Shown here one piece after another: positions 8,985 to 17,196 of a stretch of DNA of 64,000 nt (positions are counted from its first letter, which is position 1; every line of letters begins with the position of its first letter). The stretch is taken from positions 3,495,001 through 3,559,000 of the forward strand of contig NZ_CP071448.1 of assembly GCF_017352115.1 (NCBI RefSeq), given 5' to 3'. Position numbers and translations under genes: made by a program. The DNA is from Flavobacterium endoglycinae (GTDB taxonomy: Bacteria; Bacteroidota; Bacteroidia; Flavobacteriales; Flavobacteriaceae). The notes below the pieces were generated by a model. That model made no database searches. It was not told the DNA's origin and was given only the letters and a program-made list of their open reading frames with translations.

Positions 8985-9160
8985 TTATAAAGGCAGGTCT
9001 CCTGGCTTGCGTTTTGTTGTTTACCTTCCCATTCGCCTGAGCGAGCAGTGGCATCGTAGTTTACAACAAACATTCGTTTAGAACTAAGCTTACAGTTGCG
9101 GGTACAGCTCAAGATTTTACTTGATTCCCTTTTAATGTGTTAATAAAACACAACCTTAAA
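8985..9160 (-). promoter_or_regulatory. Cobalamin (B12) riboswitch upstream of btuB
   Basis: Read on the minus strand, the region holds the conserved cobalamin elements in order: GTACCCGCAACTGTAAGC (about 9088-9105), GATGCCACTG (about 9046-9055), GGGAAGG (about 9023-9029) and the B12 box AGCCAGGAGACCTGCC (8992-9007). The spacing is normal for class-I cobalamin riboswitches. About 40 bases separate the B12 box from the btuB start. I see no strong hairpin plus T run in that space, so control may act on translation rather than termination. The exact 5' limit is approximate. Confidence 0.93.
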
Positions 9161-9167
9161 TTTGCAG

Positions 9168-9199
9168 CAAAGATAAAATTAAAAATATTGATTATTCAA
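9168..9199 (-). promoter_or_regulatory. Promoter of the riboswitch-btuB-btuG transcript
   Basis: On the minus strand a TTG (9199-9197), a 21-base spacer and TATCTTTG (9175-9168) match the Flavobacterium consensus TTG-N17-23-TAnnTTTG exactly. Transcription would start near 9164, just ahead of the riboswitch, so btuB-btuG can be expressed apart from the upstream cob genes. Confidence 0.7.
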
Positions 9200-9239
9200 A
9201 TTTCTTTTGCGTTTCGTATAAAATTATAAATTATTAGCG

Positions 9240-9773
9240 CTAAATTTCAATTTTTATAACTTGTCCAAAATCTACTTTATTCGTAAAAGCATTTTTTAAG
9301 GGCAGTGAAGTCTGATGGCAAATGATGCTTCGGATTATTCCGGCATGTGCGACAATTATGACTGGAACATTTGTTTTTGCAATTTTATCAGATAAAAAAT
9401 CGCCAACTCTTCCGTGTAATTCTACAAAAGATTCTCCATTTGAAACTTTAATGTTTACAAAATCTTCCATCCAAGGATTGAGTTGTTCCGATGGAATTTC
9501 ATCCCATTTTTTCAATTCCCAATCGCCAAAATTCATTTCTTTTAAACGTTCATCTTCCTGAAAAGAAATCGTTTTGATATTTTCCTGAATATGTTTGGCT
9601 AAAATTACACAGCGTTTCAACGGACTTGTAAAAATCACGGCTTCAGATGGCAGTTTAGAAATGATACTGCCGAATATGTTTTCAAAAGGTTCTGCAATAT
9701 CAACATCAGACTGACCATAACAAATTCCTTTTTCGCAGATCGTTTCGGTATGGCGCACTAGATACATTTCCAT
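9240..9773 (-). CDS. cobC: Histidine phosphatase family protein, probable alpha-ribazole phosphatase
   Basis: 177 residues. It starts MEMYLVRHTET with the RH phosphohistidine motif (H8), then FTSPLKRCVILAKHI, LKEMNFGDWELKKWDEI and a second histidine in IIVAHAGIIRSII, the layout of the phosphoglycerate-mutase-like CobC family. CobC removes phosphate from alpha-ribazole-5'-phosphate or adenosylcobalamin-5'-phosphate in the last step of nucleotide-loop assembly. Its start overlaps the end of cobS by 16 bases, so the two are probably co-translated. The substrate call comes from this context. Confidence 0.88.
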   Translation of the reverse strand: MEMYLVRHTETICEKGICYGQSDVDIAEPFENIFGSIISKLPSEAVIFTSPLKRCVILAKHIQENIKTISFQEDERLKEMNFGDWELKKWDEIPSEQLNPWMEDFVNIKVSNGESFVELHGRVGDFLSDKIAKTNVPVIIVAHAGIIRSIICHQTSLPLKNAFTNKVDFGQVIKIEI

Positions 9774-10543
9774 ATAAAAAGAAAACTTAAGTAATATATG
9801 ACTTCACAAACTTGCTGTGTAGCGCCTAAACAATCGCCAGTGTAACCGCCAATCCATTTTTGAAAATAACGTGCCAGACAATATCTTGTAATGAAAACAG
9901 GAAGTAACGCTAAAAGAATTTTATAATTAAAGTAGGAGAGTGCTGCCAAAGGAATCAATCCAAACAAAGAAGAACCAAGAACTTCTTTCCAAGTATGTTT
10001 TTTGGCAATAGGTTTGCTTTTGCTGGAAGCATCTTCACGAGAATATTCATGCGTAAAAATAATGCTGATTGCAGCTAATCGGCTTAAAGAATGAGCAGAA
10101 ATGAACAACAAATAAATCAGAATATTGTGATTTGTAATGATTGAAATAGATTCTGAAAGCAGTTTAAATTTCGCTAGAAAAAGCAGAACAAGTCCAATTG
10201 CGCCATACGCTCCAATAGCACTGTCTTTCATAATCATTAGGATTTTTTCTTTCGTCCAGCCGCCGCCAAATCCATCGCATACATCTGCAAATCCATCTTC
10301 ATGAAAAGCTCCAGTTGTTAAAATAGAAGCAATTATTGCAAAAATAACCGCAGATTCTATCGAAAGGAAAAAAGAAAAAACATAGAAAAACAAAAATGAA
10401 ATACTTCCCACAATCCAGCCAATAAAAGGAAAATAGCGTGTGGCCTTATTTAAATAATCAGGATCATGAGTAATGTTTTTTGGACAAGGGATGCGGGTGT
10501 AAAACATTAAACAGGTAAAAAAAATGTCAAGTTGTTTTTTCAT
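9758..10543 (-). CDS. cobS: Adenosylcobinamide-GDP ribazoletransferase (cobalamin synthase)
   Basis: 261 residues, a usual length for CobS. An integral membrane protein that joins adenosylcobinamide-GDP with alpha-ribazole (phosphate). The signature HEDGFADVCDGFGGG (residues 81-95) carries the acidic metal-binding residues, and LARYFQKWIGGYTGDCLGATQQ near the C-terminus is also typical. Several membrane helices are visible (for example 39-75, 119-160 and 190-220). It lies between the bluB-cobT fusion and cobC in the same direction. Confidence 0.94.
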   Translation of the reverse strand: MKKQLDIFFTCLMFYTRIPCPKNITHDPDYLNKATRYFPFIGWIVGSISFLFFYVFSFFLSIESAVIFAIIASILTTGAFHEDGFADVCDGFGGGWTKEKILMIMKDSAIGAYGAIGLVLLFLAKFKLLSESISIITNHNILIYLLFISAHSLSRLAAISIIFTHEYSREDASSKSKPIAKKHTWKEVLGSSLFGLIPLAALSYFNYKILLALLPVFITRYCLARYFQKWIGGYTGDCLGATQQVCEVIYYLSFLFIWKCI

Positions 10544-10607
10544 TTGAAAAATGAGGATTTTATATAATTTTTATTGAATCTGAAAACTAGAAACTGAGAC
10601 TGGAAAC

Positions 10608-12287
10608 TTATTTTTTACTAATTCCAGCACTTTCAAAACTAGCCATTTCATTCAAAAATGCTTCTGCCGATTTTAAAATAGGAAAAGCAACTGCGCAGCC
10701 GGTTCCTTCACCCAGACGCAAATCTAAGTTTAAAATTGGTTTAGCTTCGAGATAATTCAATAATTTTTGATGTGCTTTTTCGGCGGAACAATGACAAAAA
10801 ACGGCATTTTGTTTAATAGCCGGATTGATTTTATGAGCAATTAAAAAAGCTGTGGTGCAGATAAAACCATCAACAAGAATCAGCATTTTATTTTCGAAAG
10901 CACTCAGCATTCCGCCTGCCATTTGAAGAATTTCAAAACCACCAAAATAGGCGAGTTGCGACATTAACTCGGTTTGACCGGAATAATTATCGATGGCTTT
11001 TTTGAGTAAATTTTGTTTGTGAAGTAATTTTTCATTTTTTACACCAGTTCCTTTTCCAACACATTCTTCAATAGGAAAACCAGTAATAACGCTCATTAAA
11101 ACAGAAGCTGTAGAAGTATTTCCAATTCCCATTTCGCCAAAACCAATACAATTAGAGCCTTTTTGTGCAATATTTTCAACAATGCTTTTTCCTTTTTCAA
11201 AACACAATTGAACTTCTGTTTCGCTCATGGCAGGTACGTGGAGGAAAGATTGTGTTCCTTTGGCGATTTTGGCATCGATTAATTTTGCATTGGTTGGAAA
11301 ATCATAATTAACACCCGAATCGACGATAGATAATTGAATATCATTTTGCTTGCAGAAAACATTTATAGCTGCGCCGCCATCAAGAAAATTATTCACCATT
11401 TGGCGTGTAACATCTTGCGGATAATCACTTACACCATGATTGGCGATACCATGATCCGCAGCAAAAACAACGATATTGGGTTTTGTTATTTTAGGATTTA
11501 AAGTTTCAAAAACGGTCGACATTTGAAAAGCCAGAGTTTCTAAAGTTCCCAGAGAACCAACGGGTTTGGTTTTGGAATCTATTTTTTCCTGTAAAAGTCT
11601 GTTGAAATCAGATTGGTTCTCAATGTGGTTTTCTGATTTCAATGCAAGTTCAGGAATATGTATTTGATGAATCTCTTTGATTTCTTTACAATCTGGAGTT
11701 TCTGATTTTTGTTTCCAATGTAATTGCTGCAACATAGGCTGATTGCCATAATTGGTAGCCGGTTTTCCTATGCAGAAATATCCAAGTGGTTCTATATGTT
11801 CGGGTAAATCTAGGATTTTTTTGAATTGATGATAATTAAGAATCGAAACCCAGCCCATTCCGTAACCTTGTTCAGTAAGTGAAAGCCAAATATTCTGAGC
11901 CGCACAAACCGAGCTGAATTTGACAGCTTCGTTACTGCCAATAGTACCAATAGTAAATTGATTGAGAACAGAGCGATCATATGCAATTATCAGTCCAATA
12001 GGAGCTTCTTCGATTGCTTCTAATTTTAAAGATCTGTAAAGTTCTTTTTGTTCGGGATTATCGGTAAGTTCTTCTGCTTTTTTATTGTATTCTAAAAATA
12101 GGTTTTTAATAGCCGTTTTGACTTCATCAGATTTAATGACATAATATCTCGTAGCATCAGTCAGACCAACAGATGGTGCCCAATGTCCCGCCTGTAAAGC
12201 TTTTTGAAGTACTTCATCAGGAACCTCATCGGTTGTAAAATGTCGGGTGTCACGTCGTGATTTTAATATGTCGTCTAGATTGCTCAT
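10608..12287 (-). CDS. BluB-CobT fusion: DMB synthase plus nicotinate-nucleotide:DMB phosphoribosyltransferase
   Basis: 559 residues with two enzymes in one chain. Residues 1 to about 210 are BluB-like (nitroreductase fold): LKSRRDTRHFTTDEVPDEVL, GHWAPSVGLTDATRYYVI and YGMGWVSIL; BluB breaks down FMNH2 to make 5,6-dimethylbenzimidazole. Residues about 225-559 are a full-length CobT: KPVGSLGTLETLA, VFAADHGIANHGVS, FGEMGIGNTSTAS and LGEGTGCA with the expected catalytic Glu. CobT activates DMB to alpha-ribazole phosphate. The fusion would pass DMB directly between the two active sites. It lies between cobU and cobS. The frame is uninterrupted. Confidence 0.93.
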   Translation of the reverse strand: MSNLDDILKSRRDTRHFTTDEVPDEVLQKALQAGHWAPSVGLTDATRYYVIKSDEVKTAIKNLFLEYNKKAEELTDNPEQKELYRSLKLEAIEEAPIGLIIAYDRSVLNQFTIGTIGSNEAVKFSSVCAAQNIWLSLTEQGYGMGWVSILNYHQFKKILDLPEHIEPLGYFCIGKPATNYGNQPMLQQLHWKQKSETPDCKEIKEIHQIHIPELALKSENHIENQSDFNRLLQEKIDSKTKPVGSLGTLETLAFQMSTVFETLNPKITKPNIVVFAADHGIANHGVSDYPQDVTRQMVNNFLDGGAAINVFCKQNDIQLSIVDSGVNYDFPTNAKLIDAKIAKGTQSFLHVPAMSETEVQLCFEKGKSIVENIAQKGSNCIGFGEMGIGNTSTASVLMSVITGFPIEECVGKGTGVKNEKLLHKQNLLKKAIDNYSGQTELMSQLAYFGGFEILQMAGGMLSAFENKMLILVDGFICTTAFLIAHKINPAIKQNAVFCHCSAEKAHQKLLNYLEAKPILNLDLRLGEGTGCAVAFPILKSAEAFLNEMASFESAGISKK

Positions 12288-12466
12288 TTTTAAAAATCAA
12301 TAAGAATTTCAAAAATCAATGCCAAGAAAGGGAATTGAATCTCAAAACTTTTTAGTTCTAGTAAAATTAAAATATTCGTTTTGGAATCAGAATTAATATT
12401 TATACTTTATTCAAGTGATTACATCCAGATTGAAAATATTGTTTTTTGAAATTGCATTGAGTTTTT

Positions 12467-12976
12467 TTATCCTTTTATTTTGACTGGAATTCCCGAAACC
12501 ATTAAAACCACTTCATCAGCATTTGAAGCCAGAAACTGATTCATCCAGCCTTGCAGTTCTGTAAATTTTCTTCCAATTTCGGTAGAAGCATGAACGCCCA
12601 TTCCAATTTCGTTGGTTACAATAATCAGAGTGGCATTTTCCTGATTGGCTATCGAAAGAAATTCTTTTTTAGCTTCTTCCAGACTTAACGCGACATCATT
12701 TTTATGGTCAACGAAAAAATTGGTCAGCCAAAGGGTTACGCAATCAATCAAAGCCACTTTTCCAGAGAAGTCAATTTCGTTTAAATATTTTTCTTTTTCA
12801 ATATTGGTCCAACGTTCATCGCGTTCCTGCTGGTGACGGTCGATTCGGTTTTGAAAATCCGAATCCCATTTTCGTGCCGTAGCCACATATAAAGGAGAGT
12901 TAGAAAGTTCTAAAGCCAATTTTTGAGCATAACTGCTTTTTCCAGATCGTTCGCCTCCGGTAATTAAATAAATCAT
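12467..12976 (-). CDS. cobU: Adenosylcobinamide kinase / adenosylcobinamide-phosphate guanylyltransferase
   Basis: 169 residues, near the family length. Walker A is GGERSGKSS (7-15) and the guanylylated histidine lies in IDRHQQERDERW (H48). LIDCVTLWLTN and VTNEIGMGVHASTEIGRKF are further CobU signatures. It phosphorylates adenosylcobinamide and transfers GMP, the entry step for salvaged cobinamide. It is first in the minus-strand cob operon; 179 bases separate it from bluB-cobT. No cobalamin riboswitch is seen in front of it. Confidence 0.94.
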   Translation of the reverse strand: MIYLITGGERSGKSSYAQKLALELSNSPLYVATARKWDSDFQNRIDRHQQERDERWTNIEKEKYLNEIDFSGKVALIDCVTLWLTNFFVDHKNDVALSLEEAKKEFLSIANQENATLIIVTNEIGMGVHASTEIGRKFTELQGWMNQFLASNADEVVLMVSGIPVKIKG

Positions 12977-13010
12977 TTTTGAGGAAGTTATGTGTTATAA
13001 AGTTATTTGT

Positions 13011-13018
13011 CAAAGGTA
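13011..13018 (-). promoter_or_regulatory. Candidate -7 element for the cob operon
   Basis: TACCTTTG on the minus strand matches TAnnTTTG and lies 35 bases before the cobU start. No TTG at the preferred 17-23 base distance is found: that region is filled by a run of ATAACT/ATGAGTTATG-like repeats. Support is therefore only partial. Confidence 0.4.
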
Positions 13019-13055
13019 TAAAAACTCATAACTTATAACTCATAACTTTCAATTT

Positions 13056-13421
13056 CTAATATGGACAATGCCTGCATTTATTGCCGCAGCAGCTGCCTCT
13101 TTTAAGATGAAACCAGGCTTTGAAAACGTAATTTCCATCTTCTAAATAATAATCAATTCCTTCAATTAATTTTTCTGTTTTGGGTAAATGCTGTGCTTTG
13201 TTTTTATGTGCATTTTTTGTGGTAATAGTCTCTACGTAAGCGTCTATTTTATCTTCACAAGCTTCTTGGAAGCATGAAGGACAAAGGCAGTCGCCTCCCT
13301 CTGATAGATTGAAAATAGGCGGATAATCATTGCACCAGCATTTATTTTCAACCGAAATATCTCCGCAGCTGAACTCGGAATCACAGCTGGAGCAGATTTT
13401 TGTTTTTGTAACATTCATCAA
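13056..13421 (-). CDS. Cysteine-rich CWC plus DUF5522 domain protein
   Basis: 121 residues with 14 cysteines. The N-terminal half has CSSCDSEFSCG, CWCNDYPP and CLCPSCFQEAC, a cysteine-rich CWC-type zinc-binding pattern. The C-terminal half, IEGIDYYLEDGNYVFKAWFHLKRGSCCGNKCRHCPY, is a DUF5522 domain, ending in a CCGNKCRHCPY cluster. The role is unknown; metal binding is inferred from the cysteine spacing. It sits between the cob operon and the divergent btuF-btuC-btuD genes but has no known link to B12. The start could be the second Met. Confidence 0.75.
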   Translation of the reverse strand: MMNVTKTKICSSCDSEFSCGDISVENKCWCNDYPPIFNLSEGGDCLCPSCFQEACEDKIDAYVETITTKNAHKNKAQHLPKTEKLIEGIDYYLEDGNYVFKAWFHLKRGSCCGNKCRHCPY

Positions 13422-13484
13422 ATAAAAATATTATTTGTTTAAAATTGTAGAAATAAAAGTAAACAAAAAAAATAGAAATTCTTT

Positions 13485-13492
13485 TACCTTTG
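13485..13492 (+). promoter_or_regulatory. Candidate -7 element for btuF-btuC-btuD
   Basis: TACCTTTG matches TAnnTTTG and lies 21 bases before the btuF-like start. No TTG at a standard distance is seen upstream, so the promoter is only half supported. No riboswitch fits in the 92-base spacer. Confidence 0.4.
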
Positions 13493-13513
13493 TTGTCATA
13501 CAAAATGTAAAAT

Positions 13514-14656
13514 ATGAAATATTATTTCTCTAAATTAATGGTCGTTTTTTCGCTTTTTCTCCTTATTGGCTGTAAAAAGAATGAAACGCAGACAGTCGTA
13601 AAATCTGATAATCCTAAAAATAGTATTGAATACGCTTCTGGTTTTTCTATTGTGAAATACGAAGGTTATTCTGTTGTAAATGTGATGAACCCTTGGCCAA
13701 ATGCTAATGAGAAATTTACATATGTTTTAACAGAAAATAATACTGAAATCCCTGATAGTCTTCAAAAATATACTTCAATTAAAGTCCCTTTAGAATCTGT
13801 TGTCGTAACCTCAACCACTAATATTCCTTTTTTGGAAATGCTTGAAGTAGAAAATAAATTGGTTGGATTTCCACACACGGATTATATTTCTTCAGAAAAA
13901 ACAAGAGCTTTAATTGATAAAGGTTCGGTTAAAAATGTTGGACAAAATGAAAAATTGAATATCGAACAATTAATCGAATTATCTCCAGATTTAATTGTGA
14001 CTTTTGGAGTTGACAACAACAACCCAATGCTGGATAACTTGAAAAAAAGCGGTTTAAAAGTTTTAATTCAAGGCGATTGGATGGAGCAATCTCCGCTTGG
14101 AAAAGCAGAATGGATCAAACTTTACGGAGCTTTATTTGGAAAAGAAGACAAAGCAAAAGAATTGTTTGATAAAATTGTTGAAAGTTATAATCAAGCGAAA
14201 AAGTTAGTGAATGATAAGCCCGCGACCTCAAAAGTTTTGTACGGCTCTATGTATGAAGATGTTTGGTATGTAGCAAAAGGAAACAGCTGGGTGGCGCAGT
14301 TTATGAAAGATGCTAAAGCCAATTATCTCTGGGCAGATTTAAAAGGAACAGGAAGTGAAGGTTTGTCTTTTGAAAAAGTATTAGACAAAGCTAAAACGGC
14401 TAATGTTTGGATTGCTTCAGGATCATTCAAAAGTTTGGATGAATTGCAAAAAGCAAATCCGCATTATTCTCAATTTGATGCTTTCACAAATAAAACTATA
14501 TATACTTTTGAAGGTAAATTTGGAGCGACAGGCGGAACCGTTTATTATGAATTAGCACCAAGCCGTCCGGATTTAGTTTTAAAAGATTATATTAAAATCT
14601 TTCATCCTGATTTATTGTCAAGCTACGAATTTACTTTTGCTTCTAAACTTAATTAA
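13514..14656 (+). CDS. B12/siderophore-type ABC transporter substrate-binding lipoprotein (BtuF-like)
   Basis: 380 residues. The signal peptide ends in a lipobox (LIGC) near residue 20. The two lobes of a helical-backbone class III binding protein are seen: VVVTSTTNIPFLEMLEVENKLVGFPH, LIELSPDLIVTFGVD, ILASGSF-like WIASGSFKSLDELQ, and KIFHPDLLSS at the end. The family (PF01497) includes BtuF and siderophore binders. Placement directly before permease and ATPase genes and beside the cob/btuB region makes cobalamin or cobinamide the likely ligand. Only 6 bases lie between it and the permease gene. Confidence 0.85.
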   Translation: MKYYFSKLMVVFSLFLLIGCKKNETQTVVKSDNPKNSIEYASGFSIVKYEGYSVVNVMNPWPNANEKFTYVLTENNTEIPDSLQKYTSIKVPLESVVVTSTTNIPFLEMLEVENKLVGFPHTDYISSEKTRALIDKGSVKNVGQNEKLNIEQLIELSPDLIVTFGVDNNNPMLDNLKKSGLKVLIQGDWMEQSPLGKAEWIKLYGALFGKEDKAKELFDKIVESYNQAKKLVNDKPATSKVLYGSMYEDVWYVAKGNSWVAQFMKDAKANYLWADLKGTGSEGLSFEKVLDKAKTANVWIASGSFKSLDELQKANPHYSQFDAFTNKTIYTFEGKFGATGGTVYYELAPSRPDLVLKDYIKIFHPDLLSSYEFTFASKLN

Positions 14657-14662
14657 GAATAA

Positions 14663-15691
14663 TTGATCAATAGAAAGCAAAATATAATTCTCTTCAGCAT
14701 ACTTGGTTTAGCACTTTTGTTTGTCTTTTTTCTAAACATTAGTCTGGGATCAATTACAATTCCGTTTAAAGAAGTGTATACTAGTATTACCGGAGGTCAG
14801 GCAAGTAAATCGACTTGGGAATATATTATAATTAATTACCGATTGCCAAAAGCTATTACAGCTGTTTTAGTTGGCGTTGGATTATCGGTAAGTGGTTTGT
14901 TGATGCAGACTTTATTCAGAAATCCTTTGGCAGGTCCTGATGTTTTAGGATTAAGTTCGGGAGCGATATTGGCTGTAGCCATTGTGATTTTAGGAGCAGG
15001 TTTTCTGCCGTCCTTCTTAAACTCATTTTTATTATCCTCATACGGAATAGTATTGGCTTCTACCTTAGGAAGTGTTTCAGTTTTATTACTTGTGTTGTTG
15101 GTAGCACAGCGAATGCGAAACACCATGGCAATCTTGATTATCGGACTTATGTTTGCCAGTTTTACGAGTGCAATTGTTGGAGTTCTGACGTATTTTAGCT
15201 CTGCAGAACAATTGCAGAAATTTACTTTTTGGTCCTTAGGAAGTTTGGGAAATCTTTCTTGGACTTCAATTTCAATTTTGGCGGTTTGTGTTGGTTTTGG
15301 TCTGCTTTTAAGCGCGAGCAGTATAAAACCTTTAAATGCATTGCTTTTGGGTGAGAATTACGCCAAAAGTATGGGGCTGAATTATAAAAGAGCACAATTG
15401 GTAATTATTTTTGCAACCAGCATTTTAGCAGGAAGTGTTACTGCTTTTGCCGGTCCAGTGGCTTTTATTGGTTTAGCAGTTCCCCACATTGCAAAACTGA
15501 CTTTTAAGACAAGTAATCATTTGGTTTTATATTGGAGTACTTTTTTTTACGGAGGCACCATCATGCTGTTTTGTGATATTGCATCGCAATTACCAGGATT
15601 AGAAACGACTTTGCCAATCAATGCTATAACTTCTATCATTGGTGCACCAATTGTAATATGGCTGTTAATGCGAAAAAGTAATTATCAGTAA
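14663..15691 (+). CDS. FecCD/BtuC-family ABC transporter permease
   Basis: 342 residues, starting with TTG (MINRKQNIILFSILGLALL). About ten membrane helices are expected; family signatures are YRLPKAITAVLVGVGLSVSG, MQTLFRNPLAGPDVLGLSSGA and FAGPVAFIGLAVPHIAKL, the last forming the coupling loop to the ATPase. It would carry the ligand of the adjacent binding protein across the inner membrane. A short run of AGAATCTCAGAACCTCAG-like repeats fills the 46 bases before the ATPase gene. Confidence 0.9.
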   Translation: MINRKQNIILFSILGLALLFVFFLNISLGSITIPFKEVYTSITGGQASKSTWEYIIINYRLPKAITAVLVGVGLSVSGLLMQTLFRNPLAGPDVLGLSSGAILAVAIVILGAGFLPSFLNSFLLSSYGIVLASTLGSVSVLLLVLLVAQRMRNTMAILIIGLMFASFTSAIVGVLTYFSSAEQLQKFTFWSLGSLGNLSWTSISILAVCVGFGLLLSASSIKPLNALLLGENYAKSMGLNYKRAQLVIIFATSILAGSVTAFAGPVAFIGLAVPHIAKLTFKTSNHLVLYWSTFFYGGTIMLFCDIASQLPGLETTLPINAITSIIGAPIVIWLLMRKSNYQ

Positions 15692-15737
15692 AAAAACTTA
15701 GAACCTTAGAATCTCAGAACCTCAGAATCTTTAAAAA

Positions 15738-16514
15738 ATGAAAACAATCTTAAAGACTTCAGATTTAAATATTGGATACAAATCCAAGAAAGGCGTTGTA
15801 CCTATTGCTGAGAAATTGAATTTAAATTTCAACGAAGGAAAACTGATTTCTTTAGTAGGCGCCAACGGAATTGGAAAATCTACTTTGCTGAGAACTATTA
15901 CTGGAATCCAACATCCATTATCAGGAAATGTCTTTTTGAATGAAAAGAATATTTCAAGCTATAAACCTTTGGAATTAGCCCAAAATTTAAGTGTTGTTTT
16001 AACCGAAAAATTACCGCCAAGCAATCTTTCCGTTTTTGAACTTGTAGCTTTAGGACGACAGCCGTATACGAATTGGATTGGGACTTTAACGCCGGAAGAT
16101 ATTACGAAAGTAAATGAAGCTTTAGAACTTACTCAAATCAGTCATCTGGCTCAAAAAAGACATCATCAAATAAGTGATGGGCAATTGCAGAAAGTTTTAA
16201 TTGCAAGAGCTTTGGCACAAGATACACCATTGATTATTTTGGATGAACCTACAACACATTTGGATTTGCTTCATAAAGTTTCGCTATTCAAATTACTGAA
16301 AAAGCTGACTCAGGAAACTCAGAAATGCATTTTGTTTTCAACTCATGATATTGATCTGGCAATACAATTAAGCGACGAAATGATCATTATGACCCCAGAA
16401 AGTGTTGTGCAGGACCAACCTTGTAATTTGATTTTAAATGGAAGTTTCAACAGCTTATTCAAAGATGAACATATTATTTTTGATGCTGAAAAAGGAAAAT
16501 TTATAGTGAGTTAA
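15738..16514 (+). CDS. ABC transporter ATP-binding protein (BtuD/FecE type)
   Basis: 258 residues. Walker A GANGIGKST (41-49), signature ISDGQLQK, Walker B LIILDEPTTHLD and the switch histidine in FSTHDIDLAIQ are all present. The second residue of the signature (SDGQ for SGGQ) is a mild variation common in this family. It is the last gene of the btuF-btuC-btuD-like unit. Its stop overlaps by 4 bases with the end of the convergent gene. Confidence 0.92.
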   Translation: MKTILKTSDLNIGYKSKKGVVPIAEKLNLNFNEGKLISLVGANGIGKSTLLRTITGIQHPLSGNVFLNEKNISSYKPLELAQNLSVVLTEKLPPSNLSVFELVALGRQPYTNWIGTLTPEDITKVNEALELTQISHLAQKRHHQISDGQLQKVLIARALAQDTPLIILDEPTTHLDLLHKVSLFKLLKKLTQETQKCILFSTHDIDLAIQLSDEMIIMTPESVVQDQPCNLILNGSFNSLFKDEHIIFDAEKGKFIVS

Positions 16515-16960
16515 GAATTATTGTTTTCGAAGCGAACACGATACACATGAAGTAAATTCTCTAAATCATCAAAATGTATATCTAATTCTCCAATTTCAAT
16601 CTGTTTATTATTGAATCCAAAATAGTTAGCAAAAGAATATCTTCTAAACTTTGTGAAAATTCTGTCGTTTTGAATGTTATTCCAACTGACGAGATTTTCG
16701 TCTTTTAATTTTATTCCTTCTGCATTAATAGTAATTTGAGGACTTTTATCACGTAATTTTTTAATTTGGATATAAATGGAATAAATTCCAATCCCTAAAA
16801 ATAATACTCCAAAATAATTTTTTTCATATATAAAATAAATGCCCAAAAGAATTATTCCCACATACATTATTAATAAAAAAAGTAAAGCCGTTCTTGAATA
16901 ATAAATTACGGTTTCTTCTGGTACTGAAATATCGTCTTTGTAAGTGTTTTTCTCTTTCAT
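16511..16960 (-). CDS. Two-pass membrane protein with PH-like C-terminal domain, unknown function
   Basis: 149 residues. I do not recognise a named family. Two adjacent membrane helices (about residues 25-65, ALLFLLIMYVGIILLGIYFI and YFGVLFLGIGIYSIYIQI) are followed by a beta-rich region: ITINAEGIKLKDENLVSWNNIQNDRIF and QIEIGELDIHFDDLENLLHVYRV. This layout resembles bacterial PH-like (bPH/STM3941-type) membrane proteins. It converges on the ABC ATPase gene, overlapping by 4 bases. Confidence 0.6.
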   Translation of the reverse strand: MKEKNTYKDDISVPEETVIYYSRTALLFLLIMYVGIILLGIYFIYEKNYFGVLFLGIGIYSIYIQIKKLRDKSPQITINAEGIKLKDENLVSWNNIQNDRIFTKFRRYSFANYFGFNNKQIEIGELDIHFDDLENLLHVYRVRFENNNS

Positions 16961-17103
16961 AATAAAAAGAAGGAATGTAATTTCTTATCTGCAAAACAAA
17001 TTGCAAATATAAGATTAATCTTTCTTTTTTTAATATAGTTTTTTAATTTATTCTACTAGATAGAACTTTAAGGGAAATTTATCGTGAGTTAAGAATTTTT
17101 TGT

Positions 17104-17186
17104 CCTGCAAGGTTTTCAAAACCTTGTAGGTATTTGTGCTTATCAGGATGCTATTCAAACCTACAAGGTTTTGAAAACCTTGCAGG
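17104..17186. repeat. Perfect 28-bp inverted repeat (REP-like hairpin)
   Basis: Arms 17104-17131 and 17159-17186 are exact reverse complements, with a 27-base spacer. Each arm is itself a near-palindrome (ACAAGGTTTTCAAAACCTTGT), so alternative hairpins can form. It lies in the spacer between the PH-like membrane protein gene and trmL, just after the trmL stop. No transposase is nearby. It may be a non-autonomous REP-type element, and could end transcription of trmL. Confidence 0.85.
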
Positions 17187-17196
17187 AATTAAATAA

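Noticed and set aside
8946..8990. Possible terminator in the riboswitch expression platform
   Set aside because: CGAGCTCTCGGGAAAAAGAG has only a very short self-pairing core and no T run, so I do not list it as a terminator.
8947..9054. N-terminal extension of the btuB frame to 9054
   Set aside because: It overlaps the conserved B12 box and core of the riboswitch; the internal ATG at 8946 gives a clean signal peptide.
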